64,000 nt of DNA, taken from contig NZ_VIKT02000010.1 of the NCBI RefSeq assembly GCF_009371975.2, forward strand, positions 43,079 through 107,078, in the 5' to 3' direction. The notes under the pieces are model-generated. The model was not told where the DNA came from and ran no database searches. It worked only from the letters and a program-made list of their open reading frames with translations. Of the stretch, positions 37,710 through 46,346 are shown one piece after another (the first letter of the stretch is position 1; each line of letters starts with the position of its first letter). Both the position numbers and the translations under genes were made by a program. Origin of the DNA: Microcella pacifica. GTDB lineage: Bacteria; Actinomycetota; Actinomycetes; Actinomycetales; Microbacteriaceae.

Positions 37710-38142
37710 GGCGACCAGAGTGCCGGGAAGGGCGCCACGGGGCATCCGTCGTCCGGGGGAGATAGTGCGTGCGTGGCCTGCGAGCATCACGATCAGATAA
37801 CAACGAGAGGCGATTTTCTTGCCCCTCGCGGCCACTCGATACGCATCATGGTGCGGATGCGGGCCTCCGCGAGGCCCTCGTCGCCAGTTCGCACGAGGCC
37901 CTCGCACCCTGTTAGCGTCCCCGCTGTCCCACGGTGTCGCGTCCGACACGGCCGGTTCGGGACCATCCGCCCCCACGTCCACGCGCGGCACCGAAGTACG
38001 AAGCCGCACGTCACGCGTTTGAGAGCGGAAGCCACCGACGGCTTTCCTGCACGGCGCGTGCACCCTGTATCGCGCCGCGCCTCTCGACGCTCGGACTACT
38101 GATCCAAGACCTCACGCTCATCGCGGCGAGGCACAGGAGACC
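37710..38142. other. Intergenic region between CPBP protease and ABC transporter
   Basis: About 430 bases without a convincing gene. The two flanking genes diverge, so both promoters should lie here. I see no strong hairpin or repeat; AGGAGA immediately precedes the GTG start at 38143. The transporter family is usually osmoregulated, which predicts a regulated promoter here, not identified by eye. Confidence 0.5.
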
Positions 38143-39438
38143 GTGACTGACGAGATCGCGTTGAAGGCCGAAGGTCTGTACAAGATCTTCGGGCGCCGCA
38201 GCACCGAAGCCCTCCGACACTTGCGCGATGGCGGCGCGAGCGCCGACCTGGACTCCGACACGACCGCCGCCGTCATCGACGCCGGCTTCGAAGTCAAGCG
38301 CGGCGAGATCTTCGTCGTCATGGGCCTCTCCGGCTCCGGCAAGTCCACGCTCATCCGCATGCTCAACGGGCTGCTCACCCCGACTGCCGGCGCGGTGGAG
38401 ATCGGCGGGGAGCCCCTCACGGGCATCCCCGCGCGCCGCCTGCGCACCCTGCGTCAGAAGCGCGTCTCGATGGTCTTCCAGCACTTCGCCCTCCTGCCCC
38501 ACCGCACCGTGCTCGAGAACGTGGCATACCCGCTCGAGATCCGCGGCGACTCGCGCGCGGCGCGCCTTGAGGCTGCACGCAAGACGATCGAGCTCGTCGG
38601 CCTCGGCGACTGGGCCGAGTCGATGCCCGACGAGCTCTCCGGCGGCATGCGCCAGCGCGTCGGCATCGCCCGCGCTCTCGTCGCCGACACCGACGTCCTG
38701 CTCATGGACGAGGCGTTCAGCGCGCTCGACCCGCTCATCCGCCGCGAGATGCAGGAGCAGCTGCTCGAGCTCCAGGAGACGCTCGGCAAGACCATCGTCT
38801 TCATCACGCACGACCTCAACGAGGCGATGTTCCTCGGCGACCGCATCGCCGTCATGCGGGACGGCCGCATCGTGCAGGTCGGCACGCCGGAGGACATCCT
38901 CACCGACCCCGCCAACGACTACGTCGAGCAGTTCGTCCAGGATGTCGACCGAGCCCGCGTGCTCACCGCGTCGAGCGTCATGGAGCCCGCGAAGGGCGTG
39001 GCGCTCGCGAGCGCCGGGCCGCGCGCGGCGCTGCGCACCATGCGGGACGAGCAGATCTCTGCCGCGTTCGTCGTCGGTCGCGACCGCCGCCTCCTCGGTG
39101 TGATCTCCGATCGGGATGCCCTGCAGCTCGTCCGCTCGGGGGCCACCGATCTGACGAGCGCCGTGAGCGACGACTACTCGGCCGTGGAAGCCTCGACGGC
39201 GCTCCTCGAGCTCGTCGTCCCCTCGGTGGAGTCGCCCCTGCCGCTCGCCGTCACGGATGAGAAGGGGCGCCTTCTCGGCGTCGTGCCGCGCATCACGCTC
39301 CTCATCGCCCTGGGCGGCGCCCAGGCTCCTACGGAGGAGATCGCGGTGCTCGAGCCGCCGCTTCCCGTCGCGATGGTCGACAAGGCGCTGCAGGACTCGT
39401 CCGATGGGCAGACCACCGCGAAGGAGGTGCGCTCATGA
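38143..39438 (+). CDS. proV: Glycine betaine/proline ABC transporter ATPase
   Basis: ATP-binding subunit of an OpuA/ProU-type compatible-solute importer, 431 aa. It has Walker A GLSGSGKST (61-69), Walker B VLLMDEAFSALDPL, the signature ELSGGMRQRVGIARAL, and a His switch in FITHDLNE. After the ATPase a tandem CBS region (about 285-410) follows; in OpuA these domains gate transport by ionic strength. An insertion with LRDGGASADLDSDT sits before Walker A. GTG 38143 follows AGGAGA. Its stop overlaps the permease start (ATGA). Osmotic activation is the likely regulation. Confidence 0.92.
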   Translation: MTDEIALKAEGLYKIFGRRSTEALRHLRDGGASADLDSDTTAAVIDAGFEVKRGEIFVVMGLSGSGKSTLIRMLNGLLTPTAGAVEIGGEPLTGIPARRLRTLRQKRVSMVFQHFALLPHRTVLENVAYPLEIRGDSRAARLEAARKTIELVGLGDWAESMPDELSGGMRQRVGIARALVADTDVLLMDEAFSALDPLIRREMQEQLLELQETLGKTIVFITHDLNEAMFLGDRIAVMRDGRIVQVGTPEDILTDPANDYVEQFVQDVDRARVLTASSVMEPAKGVALASAGPRAALRTMRDEQISAAFVVGRDRRLLGVISDRDALQLVRSGATDLTSAVSDDYSAVEASTALLELVVPSVESPLPLAVTDEKGRLLGVVPRITLLIALGGAQAPTEEIAVLEPPLPVAMVDKALQDSSDGQTTAKEVRS

Positions 39439-40400
39439 CCGATCTCTTCCGCATTCCCTTCGGTGACTGGATCGAGGGCGGCGTCGACTTCGTCGTCGAC
39501 AACTTCGCCGCGTTCTTCGGCGTCCTGCGCAGCATCTTCCTCGGCATGTACGACGCCATCGGCTGGGTGCTCGTCACACCGCCGTTCTGGGTCATCATCA
39601 TCGCCGTCGCCGTGGTCGCGCTCTTCGCGCGCGGCTGGCTCTTCGCTCTCGGGTCGACGCTCGGTCTGCTCTTCATCGTGTCGGTCGACCAGTGGGTCAA
39701 CGCGATGGACACGCTCGCACTCGTCCTCGTCGCGGCCTTCATCGCGACGGTGATCAGCGTGCCGCTCGGCATCGCGGCGGCCCGCACGACGACGTTCTCG
39801 ACGATCATGCGCCCCGTGCTGGACTTCCTGCAGACGATGCCCGCCTTCGTCTACCTGATCCCGGCGCTCCTGCTCTTCCGGGTCGGCGTCGCCCCCGGCA
39901 TCGTCGCGACGATCATCTTCGCGCTCGCCCCCGGAGTGCGACTGACCGAGCTCGGTATTCGCGGCGTCGACAAGGAGGTCGTGGAGGCCGGGCGCGCGTT
40001 CGGCTCCTCGCCCGGTCGCATCCTGCGCCAGATCCAGTTGCCGCTCGCACTGCCGACGATCATGGCCGGGGTCAATCAGATCATCATGCTGTCGCTGTCG
40101 ATGGTCGTCATCGCCGGCCTCGTCGGCGCGGGTGGACTCGGTGGCGAGATCGTCGCGAGCCTCGGGCGTCTCGACACGGCCCTCGGCGCCGAAGCGGGCC
40201 TTGCCGTCGTCGTGCTCGCCATCCTGCTCGACAGGCTCACCGGCGCCTTCGGGCGCAAGCAGGGGCTGTATGCGCGCCTCCGGGCCGCGAACGCTGCTCG
40301 GCAGCGCACGGGTGCCCGCAACGAGACGCCCGCGGAGACCGACGACGAGGCCTCGGTCGCCATGGCTGCCGGCCCTCGCCGCTCCCCCGGCGGTAACTGA
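39435..40400 (+). CDS. proW: Glycine betaine/proline ABC transporter permease
   Basis: Permease of 321 aa with about six transmembrane helices and the EAA loop in the C-terminal half (GIRGVDKEVVEAGRAFGSSPGR), which couples to the ATPase. VYLIPALLLFRVGVAPGIVA and VNQIIMLSLSMVVIAGLVG are typical ProW-like segments. It is translationally coupled to proV through an ATGA overlap. The C-terminal tail (TPAETDDEASVAMAAGPRR) is hydrophilic. The binding-protein gene follows after 124 bases containing a tandem repeat and hairpin. Confidence 0.92.
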   Translation: MTDLFRIPFGDWIEGGVDFVVDNFAAFFGVLRSIFLGMYDAIGWVLVTPPFWVIIIAVAVVALFARGWLFALGSTLGLLFIVSVDQWVNAMDTLALVLVAAFIATVISVPLGIAAARTTTFSTIMRPVLDFLQTMPAFVYLIPALLLFRVGVAPGIVATIIFALAPGVRLTELGIRGVDKEVVEAGRAFGSSPGRILRQIQLPLALPTIMAGVNQIIMLSLSMVVIAGLVGAGGLGGEIVASLGRLDTALGAEAGLAVVVLAILLDRLTGAFGRKQGLYARLRAANAARQRTGARNETPAETDDEASVAMAAGPRRSPGGN

Positions 40401-40402
40401 CC

Positions 40403-40425
40403 CCAGAGACCCCCAGAGACCCGCG
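40403..40425 (+). repeat. Short tandem repeat after permease gene
   Basis: CCCAGAGAC occurs twice in tandem (about 40404-40412 and 40414-40422) directly behind the permease stop. The copies differ from chance expectation only modestly, and no function is assigned. Confidence 0.3.
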
Positions 40426-40453
40426 TTCGCGCACCAGCGCGAGCGTGCGTGCC

Positions 40454-40473
40454 GCCCTCGGTGACCCGAGGGC
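40454..40473 (+). promoter_or_regulatory. Hairpin between permease and binding-protein genes
   Basis: GCCCTCGG-TGAC-CCGAGGGC is a perfect 8-bp stem with a 4-base loop, in the 124-base gap between permease stop and binding-protein start. In operons of this type such hairpins stabilise or partially terminate mRNA so that binding protein is made at a different level from the membrane subunits. That role is inferred. Confidence 0.55.
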
Positions 40474-40524
40474 GACCACGTGAACGACCGCGGGAGATCC
40501 CCGCAGGTCACGAAAGGAGACACT

Positions 40525-41430
40525 ATGACGAAGCGCCGCAACGCGCTCCTGGCCGCCTCGGCGGCCGCCGCTCTCGTGCTCGCCGGTTGCGCCGGCGAGA
40601 CCGGTGAGAACGGCAGCAACGGCGACGAGGGCTCGCCCGAGTCGCAGGGCTCGATCACCCTCGCCGTCTTCAACGGCTGGGACGAGGGCATCGCGACCTC
40701 CGAGCTGTGGAAGGCCGTTCTGGAGGATGAGGGCTACGACGTGACCCTCGAGTACGCCGATGTCGCCCCGCTCTTCGCGGGTCTCTCGACGGGCGACTAC
40801 GACTTCACGACCGACGTCTGGCTGCCCGGCACCCACGCCGAGTACGTCGAGGAGTTCGGCGAGGACATGACCGACCTCGGCTCGTGGAACGAGAACGCCG
40901 CGCTGACCGTGGCCGTGAACGAAGATGCACCCATCGACTCCCTGACGGAGCTCGCGGAGAACGCCGACGCCTTCGGCAACCAGATCGTCGGCATCGAGCC
41001 CGGCGCTGGCCTCACGGCCGCCATGGAGGACGCCGTCATCCCGAACTACGGCCTCGACAGCATGGAGTTCACCACGTCGTCGACCGCCGCGATGCTCACC
41101 GAGCTCGAGGCTGCGACGAACGCCGGCGAGAACGTCGTCGTGACGCTGTGGGAGCCGCACTGGGCCTACGGTGCGTTCCCGATCAAGAACCTCGAGGACC
41201 CTGAGGGTGCTCTGGGTGATGCTGAGGGTCTGCACATCTTCAGCCGCACGGGCTTCGACAGCGACTTCCCGCAGGTCGCCGACTGGCTCAGCAACTTCGA
41301 GATGTCGCTCGAGCAGCTCTACGACCTGGAGAACCTCCTCTTCGTGGACAACGACACCGACGACTACGGCCCCCTCGTGGACCAGTGGATCGCCGACAAC
41401 CAGGAGTACGTCGACTCGCTCACCGAGTAG
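40525..41430 (+). CDS. proX: Glycine betaine ABC transporter substrate-binding lipoprotein
   Basis: Solute-binding lipoprotein of 301 aa, OpuAC type. A signal peptide with lipobox LVLAGC (acylated Cys22) leads a Gly/Ser/Glu linker, then the domain starts SITLAVFNGWDEGI. Tryptophans typical of betaine boxes are seen in NGWDEG, DVWLPGTH, GSWNE and LWEPHWAYG. The ATG at 40525 follows AAAGGAGA with ideal spacing. It is the last gene of the transporter operon, followed by a strong terminator hairpin. Confidence 0.92.
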   Translation: MTKRRNALLAASAAAALVLAGCAGETGENGSNGDEGSPESQGSITLAVFNGWDEGIATSELWKAVLEDEGYDVTLEYADVAPLFAGLSTGDYDFTTDVWLPGTHAEYVEEFGEDMTDLGSWNENAALTVAVNEDAPIDSLTELAENADAFGNQIVGIEPGAGLTAAMEDAVIPNYGLDSMEFTTSSTAAMLTELEAATNAGENVVVTLWEPHWAYGAFPIKNLEDPEGALGDAEGLHIFSRTGFDSDFPQVADWLSNFEMSLEQLYDLENLLFVDNDTDDYGPLVDQWIADNQEYVDSLTE

Positions 41431-41442
41431 GACGCCTCTCCT

Positions 41443-41480
41443 CACGAACGCCGGTCGCCCTCGGGCGGCCGGCGTTCGTG
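41443..41480 (+). terminator. Strong terminator hairpin after the ABC operon
   Basis: An 18-bp stem (arms 41443-41460 and 41463-41480, one G-T wobble) with a very short loop, 13 bases after the binding-protein stop. The convergent DNA repair gene ends at 41500, so the hairpin may terminate both directions. Confidence 0.75.
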
Positions 41481-41499
41481 CATCCGGAACCGTGACGCC

Positions 41500-42078
41500 C
41501 TACGCCGAGGCCTTCTTCGCAGCCTTCGCGGCGCGCTTGTTCTCTCGCACCTCGGCGAGTGTCTCCGGGCTCGTGATGTCGGCGACCGAGCGGCGCGCGC
41601 CCTCGACTCCGTAGTCGCCCGAGGCCTCGCGCCACCCCGGCGCCTCGAGGCCGTACTGCTTGCCGAGCAGGGCGAGGAAGATGCGCGCCTTCTGCTCGCC
41701 GAAGCCCGGCAGTGCCTTCAGGCGCTTCAGCACCTCGCCACCGTCGGGCTCGCCGCGCGTCCAGATCGCCGCGGCGTCGCCGCCCCACTCGCCTACGAGC
41801 TGGGCGCACAGCGTCTGGATGCGCGCCGCCATCGAGCCCGGGAACCGGTGGACGGCGGGCGTCTGCGCGCACAGCGCAGCGAACTGCTCGGGATCGTGCT
41901 CGGCGATGGCGCGGGCATCGAACGCGCCGAGTCGTTCCCGGATCTTCGCGGGCCCCGCGAAGGCGACCTCCATCGCGACCTGCTGGTCGAGCAGCATGCC
42001 GACCAGGAGCGCGAGCGGTTCGGTGGACAGCAGGCGGTCGGCGTCAGTGTCTCCGGTGATGTGCAGTTCCTTCGTCAT
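41500..42078 (-). CDS. HhH-GPD base-excision DNA repair protein
   Basis: Protein of 192 aa in the HhH-GPD superfamily. It contains LLVGMLLDQQVAMEVAFAGP near the N-terminus and the helix-hairpin-helix region LKALPGFGEQKARIFLALLG with the following GWREASGDYG. It lacks the four-cysteine iron-sulfur site of Nth/MutY. The base lesion recognised is unknown. The chosen ATG at 42078 leaves a normal-length protein; further upstream sequence belongs to the opposite-strand promoter region. Confidence 0.85.
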   Translation of the reverse strand: MTKELHITGDTDADRLLSTEPLALLVGMLLDQQVAMEVAFAGPAKIRERLGAFDARAIAEHDPEQFAALCAQTPAVHRFPGSMAARIQTLCAQLVGEWGGDAAAIWTRGEPDGGEVLKRLKALPGFGEQKARIFLALLGKQYGLEAPGWREASGDYGVEGARRSVADITSPETLAEVRENKRAAKAAKKASA

Positions 42079-42159
42079 GCCTCCATGGTCGCACCTGAGT
42101 GCCCCACCCGGGACTCTCGCTAGGGTGCTCCCGACCGCACGACCGAGGGAGGTACGACC

Positions 42160-42429
42160 ATGCCCGCGAACAACGACAACCCGAGCCTCAAGAACCCCGA
42201 GCTGTACGAGAAGCTGCGCGACGACGGCGCATCCAAGGAGAAGGCGGCTCGCATCTCCAACGCCGCGGCGCGCGACGGCGAGAGCACGGTGGGGTCGCGC
42301 GGAGGCGACTCGCCGCCCTACGAGGAGTGGACGGTGGGGGAGCTTCGCGACCGCGCGCGCGAGCTCGACCTGAGCGGCTACAGCGACCTGCGCAAGGACG
42401 AGCTCATCGAGCTGCTGCGCTCGCACTAG
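42160..42429 (+). CDS. Small Rho N-terminal/SAP-like domain protein
   Basis: Protein of 89 aa with an N-terminal stretch typical of DUF7218-like actinobacterial proteins (MPANNDNPSLKNPELYEKLR, ASKEKAARISNAA) and a C-terminal Rho termination factor N-domain (EEWTVGELRDRARELDL, DLRKDELIELLRSH). The latter is a small helical nucleic-acid-binding fold. It may act in stress or nucleoid functions, but nothing in context says so. ATG 42160 follows GAGGGAGG. Confidence 0.75.
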   Translation: MPANNDNPSLKNPELYEKLRDDGASKEKAARISNAAARDGESTVGSRGGDSPPYEEWTVGELRDRARELDLSGYSDLRKDELIELLRSH

Positions 42430-42444
42430 CCCTACTGCGCGCGG

Positions 42445-43449
42445 CTACACCGACTGCGGCAGAACGCGCCTTAGGACATCTGCGAGGGTCACGACCCCGA
42501 GCATCCTCTGCCCATCCATGACGACCGCGAGCTGCACGCTCGCCTCGCGCATGCCCGACATCACCTCGTACACGGGGGTTCCCGCAGCGATCACGTACGC
42601 AGGCCGCGCGGTCGCAGCCGCCGGGGACTCCGCCGACGCGAGCAGCGTGTCGCGCACGTGCACGACCTCGGGCGCACCGCTCTCCGCCTCGAGGAGGATG
42701 CGCAGGTGGCCCGACGCCATCGCAACCTCCTGCACGTCGGCGACGGTCGCACTCGCCGGCACCGAGGTCGGCGGGGCGTCCGACGAGACGAGCGACTCGA
42801 CCATGAGCGACTGCAGGTCGATGATGCCGCTGATCTGCCGGCGGAACTCCGGCTCCAGCACACCGGCCTTCGCCGAGTGCTCCACAAGATGCCGGATCGT
42901 GTCGGCATCCTGCCCGCCGACCGCCGCGCGGTCGGCAGGCTCGACGCCCGTCGCCGCGACGAGCCGGTTGGCGATCGCATTGACCCAGCGCAGCAGCGGG
43001 CGGAAGACGTTGACGAAGAATCGCGAGGGTACGCCGATGATGCGCGCCGACAGCTCGGGGTGCGCGATCGCCCATGACTTCGGCGCCATCTCCCCTACCA
43101 CGAGGTGCAGGAACGTCACGAGCAGCAGGGAGAGGGCGAACGCGGTGGCATCGGATGCCCATTCCACGAGCCCCCACGAGGTGAACAGCGGGCCCAGCCA
43201 CGCGTCGACGGCGGGTTTCGTGACCGCTCCGAGCGCGAAGGTGCACGCCGTGATGCCGAGCTGCGCGACGGCGAGCATCATCGTGAGCTCGTTGACGCCC
43301 TTGAGCGCCGCGCGAGCCGACCGGCTCGTCGTCGCCTGCTCCTCCAGCCGATGGCGTCGAGCGCCGAGCAGCGAGAACTCGATGACGACGAAGAACGCGC
43401 TCAGCGCGATGAGCGCGACCGTCGCGGCGAAGACGACCCAGCCGTTCAT
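42445..43449 (-). CDS. CNNM/CorC-type membrane protein without CorC domain
   Basis: Membrane protein of 334 aa, DUF21/CNNM family. The N-terminal CNNM domain has three or four transmembrane segments (VFAATVALIALSAFFVVIEF) and is followed by a CBS pair (SLMVESLVSSDAPPTSVPAS, GVVTLADVLRRV). It is shorter than its partner and lacks the C-terminal CorC_HlyC domain. Homologues handle magnesium or other divalent cations. The ATG at 43449 overlaps the upstream CNNM gene's stop by 4 bases, so both are co-translated and probably form a heteromer. Confidence 0.85.
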   Translation of the reverse strand: MNGWVVFAATVALIALSAFFVVIEFSLLGARRHRLEEQATTSRSARAALKGVNELTMMLAVAQLGITACTFALGAVTKPAVDAWLGPLFTSWGLVEWASDATAFALSLLLVTFLHLVVGEMAPKSWAIAHPELSARIIGVPSRFFVNVFRPLLRWVNAIANRLVAATGVEPADRAAVGGQDADTIRHLVEHSAKAGVLEPEFRRQISGIIDLQSLMVESLVSSDAPPTSVPASATVADVQEVAMASGHLRILLEAESGAPEVVHVRDTLLASAESPAAATARPAYVIAAGTPVYEVMSGMREASVQLAVVMDGQRMLGVVTLADVLRRVLPQSV

Positions 43450-44876
43450 CGGTCTGCCCCCTCGGTCTCGCGCGGGTCATCCGCGTCGTCGGGCGCGGGT
43501 GGAGCATCCGCGTCGTCGGGGCGGCCGGGTGTCTCGATGAGGCGCACCCGCACCTCGCTCGGCACGTGGCGGTCGACCTCGAGCACGTCGACCTCGAGGT
43601 GGCGAGTCGGCGGGTGGTCTTCCACGAGATCGGCGCCGTCGATCGGCAGCTCGACGGTCACGGTGTCGCCAGCCGCGGGAAGCTCGCCTCGCGCCGCGAT
43701 GAGCAGGCCGGCGATGGTCTCGTAGTCGCCGCGCGGCAGGTCGTGCCCCACCGCGCGCTCGACCTCGTCGACGTGCACGTCGCCGTCCATGAGCCACACG
43801 TCGTCGCCATCGGGCACCACGAGCTCGCTGACATCCTGATCGTGCTCGTCCGTGATCTCGCCGATGACCTCCTCCGCGAGGTCTTCGAGCGTGAGGACGC
43901 CCGCGAAGCCGCCGTACTCGTCGATCACGCAGGCGAGCTCATTGCGTGTCGTCGTGAGCTGCGTGAGGGCGTCGGGCAGTCGCATGAGGGTGGGCAGCAC
44001 GATCGTGGGGCGCATGAGCTCCGACACGGGCGTCTCGCCGTCGAGGGCCGTCTCGAGAACGTCGATGAGGTGGATGACGCCGAGCGGCTGCTCGTCGTCA
44101 CCGATCACCGGGTAGCGGGTGTGGGCCGTCGCCATGAGCTCGCGAATCTCGGTGAGCGTCGTACCGGGGCGGGCGATGTCGACCTGCGAGCGCGGAATCA
44201 TCGCGTGCTCGACGTCCTGCTGCGGGAAGTCGAGGATGCGGTCGAGCATGAGTGAGAGCTCTTCCGGCAGGTCACCGCTCGTGCGGGAGTCGCCGATGAT
44301 GCGCTCCAGGTCGACGGCTGTCGCGCTCGAGTCGACATCGTGCACGGGCTCGATGCGCAGCGCCTTGAGCAGCAGGTTCGCCGAGGCGTCGAACACGGTG
44401 ATGAGCCAGCCGAAGACGGCGAGGTAGATCGTGGTCGAGCGCGCCAGCCAGCGTGCGAGGGGCTCGGCATTCGCGATCGCGAGGTTCTTGGGGAAGAGCT
44501 CGCCGAAGATCATCTGCACGACGGTCGCGACGACGAGGGCGAGCACCGTACCGACGGTGATGCTCACGGCGGCCGGCACGCCGACGCCGCCCAGCAGGCG
44601 CCCGAGGGACTCGCCGACGAGCGGCTCGGCGACATAGCCGACGAGCAGGCCGGTGATCGTGATGCCGAGCTGAGCACCCGAGAGCATGAAGGAGTTGCGC
44701 TTCGTGACCGCGAGCGCGCGCCCCGCAGCCTTGTCACCGTCGGCCGCGCGCGCCGCGAGGCGCACTCGGTCAACCGACATGTATGCGAACTCCTGCGCGA
44801 CGAAGTAGCCGTTCGCGGCGATGATCACGAGGATCACGACGACGCCGACGAGCAGCGTCACGAGCGTTTCGAGCAC
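43446..44876 (-). CDS. CNNM/CorC-type transporter with CBS and CorC domains
   Basis: Membrane protein of 476 aa with CNNM (LVGVVVILVIIAANGYFVAQ at the start), a tandem CBS region (MIPRSQVDIARPGTTLTEIR, FAGVLTLEDLAEEVIGEI) and a complete C-terminal CorC_HlyC domain (VWLMDGDVHVDEVERAVG, GDYETIAGLL). The family is annotated as hemolysin-like but several members are Mg2+ exporters. It is upstream of, and overlaps by 4 bases, the smaller paralogue at 42445. Confidence 0.87.
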   Translation of the reverse strand: MLETLVTLLVGVVVILVIIAANGYFVAQEFAYMSVDRVRLAARAADGDKAAGRALAVTKRNSFMLSGAQLGITITGLLVGYVAEPLVGESLGRLLGGVGVPAAVSITVGTVLALVVATVVQMIFGELFPKNLAIANAEPLARWLARSTTIYLAVFGWLITVFDASANLLLKALRIEPVHDVDSSATAVDLERIIGDSRTSGDLPEELSLMLDRILDFPQQDVEHAMIPRSQVDIARPGTTLTEIRELMATAHTRYPVIGDDEQPLGVIHLIDVLETALDGETPVSELMRPTIVLPTLMRLPDALTQLTTTRNELACVIDEYGGFAGVLTLEDLAEEVIGEITDEHDQDVSELVVPDGDDVWLMDGDVHVDEVERAVGHDLPRGDYETIAGLLIAARGELPAAGDTVTVELPIDGADLVEDHPPTRHLEVDVLEVDRHVPSEVRVRLIETPGRPDDADAPPAPDDADDPRETEGADR

Positions 44877-44956
44877 GAGTGCGGGCCTCCGGCCGAGTCA
44901 GCAATACCCCGACTGTATCGACCACGACCCGAGAAACGGGCGAGAACTCGCGGCGG

Positions 44957-45448
44957 TCAGCCCTCGGCGAGGATCGCGTCGGCCTGGCTCATCGCCTGAC
45001 GCATCCCCTCCTCCATGCCCATCGCCGCGAGCTCCTCGAGCGACTCGAGGCTCGGGAAGGTCGATACGAGGGTCTGGCACGTGCGCCGCTCGTCCACCGG
45101 TTCGAGCGTCACGACCGCGTGCGTCACGGGCATGTCCGGGTGCGGCTGCCCGTCGTCGGCTGCGAAACCGTCGTCGAAGGCGAGCATGCGCGGAGCATCC
45201 ACCGCTGTCACGGTCCACCAGCCGCCCGCGATCGTGCCGTCCGGGCCGGTCATGTGGTAGTTCACAGTGCCGCCCTCGTGCAGCTCGTGCCGCGTGAAGG
45301 TCGCCGGCCACTCCGGCGGCCCCCACCAGCGCTCGAGCTTGCGCGGGTCGGCCCACAGCTGCCACACGCGGTCGACGGGAGCGTCGAACTCCGCGACGAA
45401 GGTGAGGGTGAGTGCCGTGGTGTCTTTCTGCACATCGATGACGGTCAT
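44957..45448 (-). CDS. SRPBCC (AHSA1-like) domain protein
   Basis: Protein of 163 aa with a START/SRPBCC fold of the AHSA1 type: LTFVAEFDAPVDRVWQLWAD, KLERWWGPPEW and MLAFDDGFA. These proteins bind hydrophobic ligands; the actinobacterial ones are typically adjacent to an ArsR regulator, as here. ATG 45448 overlaps the upstream SRPBCC stop (ATGA). It is the third gene in an ArsR-SRPBCC-SRPBCC operon. The ligand is unknown. Confidence 0.85.
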   Translation of the reverse strand: MTVIDVQKDTTALTLTFVAEFDAPVDRVWQLWADPRKLERWWGPPEWPATFTRHELHEGGTVNYHMTGPDGTIAGGWWTVTAVDAPRMLAFDDGFAADDGQPHPDMPVTHAVVTLEPVDERRTCQTLVSTFPSLESLEELAAMGMEEGMRQAMSQADAILAEG

Positions 45449-45942
45449 GAGTTGCCTTTCGAGGGTGAGAGCAGGTCGTCGATCTGGGAGATGCAGGCGA
45501 TGAAGCCCTCGAAGGCGCCGAACTCGCGCGCCCCCTCGAACGCTTCGTCGCTGTCGAACGTGCACACGAGGGTCATGCGGCTGCCGTGCTCGGTCGACTC
45601 GAACGTCACGACCGTGCGGTTGTCGGGCTCGCCCTCCCCGCCTTCGCTCGGCACGAACACGTCGGTGTATACGATCTCGCGCGGTTCCTCGATGCTGTGG
45701 AAGACGAGGTGCCCGTCCAGCCGCTCGCCGTCCTCATCGCCGACCATGCGGTAGAGCACGCGGCCGCCGGGCGCGAACTCGAACTCGCTGATCGTCACCG
45801 GGTACCCGGGCGGGCCCCACCAGCGCTCGAGCTTCTGCCGGTCCTCCCAGACCTGCCACAGCCGGTTGACGGGGGCGTCGAATTCGGCGACGAACGTCAT
45901 GGTGCGCGCAGAGGCGTCCTTGTCGGTACGCACGATGGTCAT
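45445..45942 (-). CDS. SRPBCC (AHSA1-like) domain protein, paralogue
   Basis: Protein of 165 aa, second SRPBCC copy: MTFVAEFDAPVNRLWQVWED, KLERWWGPPGYPVTI and TLVCTFDSDEAFEGAREFGA. It is clearly a paralogue of the next gene downstream (the opening ~50 residues agree closely), implying a tandem duplication. It lies between the ArsR regulator and the other copy. Function as for its neighbour. Confidence 0.85.
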   Translation of the reverse strand: MTIVRTDKDASARTMTFVAEFDAPVNRLWQVWEDRQKLERWWGPPGYPVTISEFEFAPGGRVLYRMVGDEDGERLDGHLVFHSIEEPREIVYTDVFVPSEGGEGEPDNRTVVTFESTEHGSRMTLVCTFDSDEAFEGAREFGAFEGFIACISQIDDLLSPSKGNS

Positions 45943-45945
45943 GAT

Positions 45946-46290
45946 TCAGGGCCCTTCTTCGTCGAGGATGCTCGCAATACGGTCCACCCGGTGGCGCCAC
46001 AGCTGCTCGTACCGGTCGAGCAGCTGCTGAGCGCGCCGCAGTCGTTCGAGCTCGGCGTGCACGATTTGCTGCCGACCGTCGCGCTCCTTGCGCACGAGCG
46101 CGGCCTTCTGCAGCACCGCCACGTGCTTCTGCACGGCGGCGAAGCTCATGGCGTAGCGCTCGGCGAGCGCACTCACCGACTGCTCGCGCTCGATCACTCG
46201 CGCGACGATGTCGCGGCGAGTGCGGTCGGCGAGGGCGTGGAAGATCGCATCGACGTCCGCGTCGCTGAGCTCGTGCGTTCGTGTAACCAT
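45946..46290 (-). CDS. ArsR family transcriptional repressor
   Basis: Winged-helix ArsR/SmtB-type regulator of 114 aa: DAIFHALADRTRRDIVARV, then VSALAERYAMSFAAVQKHVAVLQKAALVRKERDGRQQ. There are no cysteines, so a metal-binding site of the classical kind is unlikely; ArsR proteins linked to AHSA1-type genes fit this class. The ATG at 46290 lies inside a perfect palindrome (AACCATATGGTT), which probably is the operator; TAACGT at 46304-46299 fits a leaderless -10. Confidence 0.88.
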   Translation of the reverse strand: MVTRTHELSDADVDAIFHALADRTRRDIVARVIEREQSVSALAERYAMSFAAVQKHVAVLQKAALVRKERDGRQQIVHAELERLRRAQQLLDRYEQLWRHRVDRIASILDEEGP

Positions 46291-46296
46291 ATGGTT
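46285..46296. promoter_or_regulatory. Palindromic operator overlapping ArsR start codon
   Basis: AACCATATGGTT is a perfect 12-bp palindrome and contains the start codon of the ArsR gene. Placement at the start implies autorepression blocking transcription or initiation. The expected -10 (TAACGT) abuts it upstream. Confidence 0.6.
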
Positions 46297-46346
46297 GTAC
46301 GTTAGCGCTGAGCGCTCACGTGCGCAATACCCGCTAATGAGTGGGG

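Noticed and set aside
40480..40524. Extension of the binding-protein gene start to 40480
   Set aside because: It would put a non-hydrophobic stretch before the signal peptide; ATG 40525 has AAAGGAGA and a correct lipoprotein signal.
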